Assembly (NCBI GenBank): GCA_050014815.1
Contig: JBEKCP010000357.1
Coordinates: forward strand, 1 to 6,516
Length of the DNA stretch: 6,516 bases
Direction of reading: 5' to 3'
Source: JBEKCP01 sp050014815
Lineage (GTDB): Bacteria > Planctomycetota > Planctomycetia > Pirellulales > Thermoguttaceae
The notes beneath the pieces were generated by a model that had not been told where the DNA came from, made no database searches, and saw only the letters and a list, made by a program, of their open reading frames with translations. This document shows positions 5,900-6,516 of this stretch, in pieces (the stretch's first letter is position 1; each line of letters starts with the position of its first letter). The translations under genes were made by a program, and so were the position numbers.

Positions 5900-6298
5900 A
5901 TGTTCACGCTTGCAGCCCCATATCCGTTCTTGCAGACCACGACGCTGCTGCCCAACCCGCAGCTTAGCGACCAGGAGGGTCTGACGGCGACCGTGACCCG
6001 CAAGACGGCGATGGACGGCACACGCTACACTTACGTCAAGCGGAAGGGCGACCGTCGCAAGATGAAGTGGACGTTCCGCGTGATGCGCAACAAGGGGCTT
6101 GAGCTACGGGCCTTCCTCTATGCCTACTTCGCCTCGCCGGTGAAGATCACCGACCACAACGCCCGCGTGTGGGTCGGCAACTTCACGAACAACCCGTTCG
6201 AGTTCGACACGCCCGAGGCGGCGGGACCGCCGATCCCGCCGCTGCCGCGCGGCGAATTGCAGATGATCGACCTGGAGTTCGAGGGAGTCGAGCAATGA
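5900..6298 (+). CDS. Small phage tail protein, related to the C-domain of its upstream neighbour
   Basis: With the start at ATG 5900 the protein is 132 aa, beginning MFTLAAPYPFLQTTTLLPNP. ATG 5894 (134 aa) and TTG 5876 (140 aa) are possible but less well placed. Visible elements are LLPNPQLSDQEGL (16-28), a basic TYVKRKGDRRKMKW stretch (46-59), a helix with GLELRAFLYAYF, an ITDHNARVWVGNF strand pair, FEFDTPEAAGPPIPPLPRG, and the ending MIDLEFEGVEQ. The order and several positions match residues 727-850 of the 851-aa protein (NP/N.G.L; TR..GT; helix; W strand; LEFEG). Such small proteins beside hub-like genes in phage tail clusters often form tail-tip rings or connectors; that assignment is inference. 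No catalytic motif is present. Its stop overlaps the next start (ATGA), indicating coupled translation and probably matched stoichiometry. Confidence 0.8.
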   Translation: MFTLAAPYPFLQTTTLLPNPQLSDQEGLTATVTRKTAMDGTRYTYVKRKGDRRKMKWTFRVMRNKGLELRAFLYAYFASPVKITDHNARVWVGNFTNNPFEFDTPEAAGPPIPPLPRGELQMIDLEFEGVEQ

Positions 6299-6516
6299 GA
6301 AACATATCCCAAGCGGGACTGGCAAAGCTGGCGTCGCGCTACGGCAACGAACCCATCACCATCATCGAGGTGGACTGGGTGGACGGCAGCACCGCTGGCT
6401 ACGCCGACCGCACCATCGGCGACATTCCGGGGCGGATCGTGGAAGTCGGCGACCTGGACAACGCAGTCAACGTCAACGGCAACGGCAGCGACGGCCAGAG
6501 CACCGGCGGCAGCACC
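6295..6516 (+). CDS. Phage tail/baseplate hub-type protein, N-terminal part (3' end outside window)
   Basis: ATG 6295 overlaps the previous stop by four bases (ATGA), and the frame is open to the last base of the window (74 codons). A GAGGGAG purine run at 6281-6287 is seven bases upstream of the start. The protein begins MRNISQAGLAKLASRYGNEP, continues ITIIEVDWVDGSTAGYADRT and reaches GDIPGRIVEVGDLDNAVNV. I associate this pattern (helical start, an IVEVDW strand, YADR, IPGRI.EV..LDN) with tail proteins of uncultured phages, in which a larger beta-rich hub or baseplate-like body follows. The visible part then enters a Gly/Asn/Ser-rich stretch (NGNGSDGQSTGGST) and is cut. Length and function beyond this cannot be judged here. 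Its place after two other tail-type genes supports a tail-tip role. Confidence 0.75.
   Translation, partial: MRNISQAGLAKLASRYGNEPITIIEVDWVDGSTAGYADRTIGDIPGRIVEVGDLDNAVNVNGNGSDGQSTGGST

Overview
The window is a compact, single-strand block of bacteriophage or prophage virion genes. It is GC-rich (roughly 60% by eye) and all genes read left to right with almost no intergenic space. No replication, lysis, integration, regulatory-protein, tRNA or CRISPR feature is visible. The host cannot be fixed from the sequence. The GC content and strong Shine-Dalgarno sites fit a high-GC bacterium, and the proteins recall families I associate with uncultured tailed-phage (Caudoviricetes-type) genomes; that is memory, not a search result.

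Layout. Positions 1-252 hold the C-terminal 83 codons of a small all-beta phage structural protein. A short gap (253-341) holds a perfect 10-bp hairpin and the ribosome binding site of the next gene. Positions 342-3309 hold three consecutive, diverged copies of one gene (325, 332 and 330 aa). Each has a conserved N-terminal domain, a conserved short neck and a variable C-terminal domain that looks like a beta-sandwich ligand-binding head. The copies are linked by one-base TAATG stop/start overlaps. Positions 3313-5868 encode an 851-aa protein with three parts: about 2.4 units of an 81-aa repeat, a long array of about 20-aa Ala/Ser/Leu/Thr-rich repeats, and a globular C-terminal domain. Positions 5900-6298 encode a 132-aa tail protein that appears to be a stand-alone relative of that C-terminal domain. 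At 6295 a further gene starts through an ATGA overlap and runs off the right edge; its N-terminus resembles phage tail/baseplate proteins.

Working together. The tight coupling argues for one co-translated late operon. The most economical reading is an assembly module for the tail tip and its appendages: three related fibre or receptor-binding-type proteins, a long repetitive tail protein, and small tail-tip proteins leading into a hub-like protein. The order and domain architecture are directly visible. The tail-tip location and the adhesin role are inference.

The most interesting observations are the triplicated gene set with a conserved base and divergent head, the Trp-Arg codons near the C-terminus that double as the next gene's Shine-Dalgarno site, the two superimposed repeat systems in the 851-aa protein (with a 40-aa higher-order period), and the apparent domain sharing between the end of that protein and the following gene. 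I see no defence system, retroelement or other non-phage system here.
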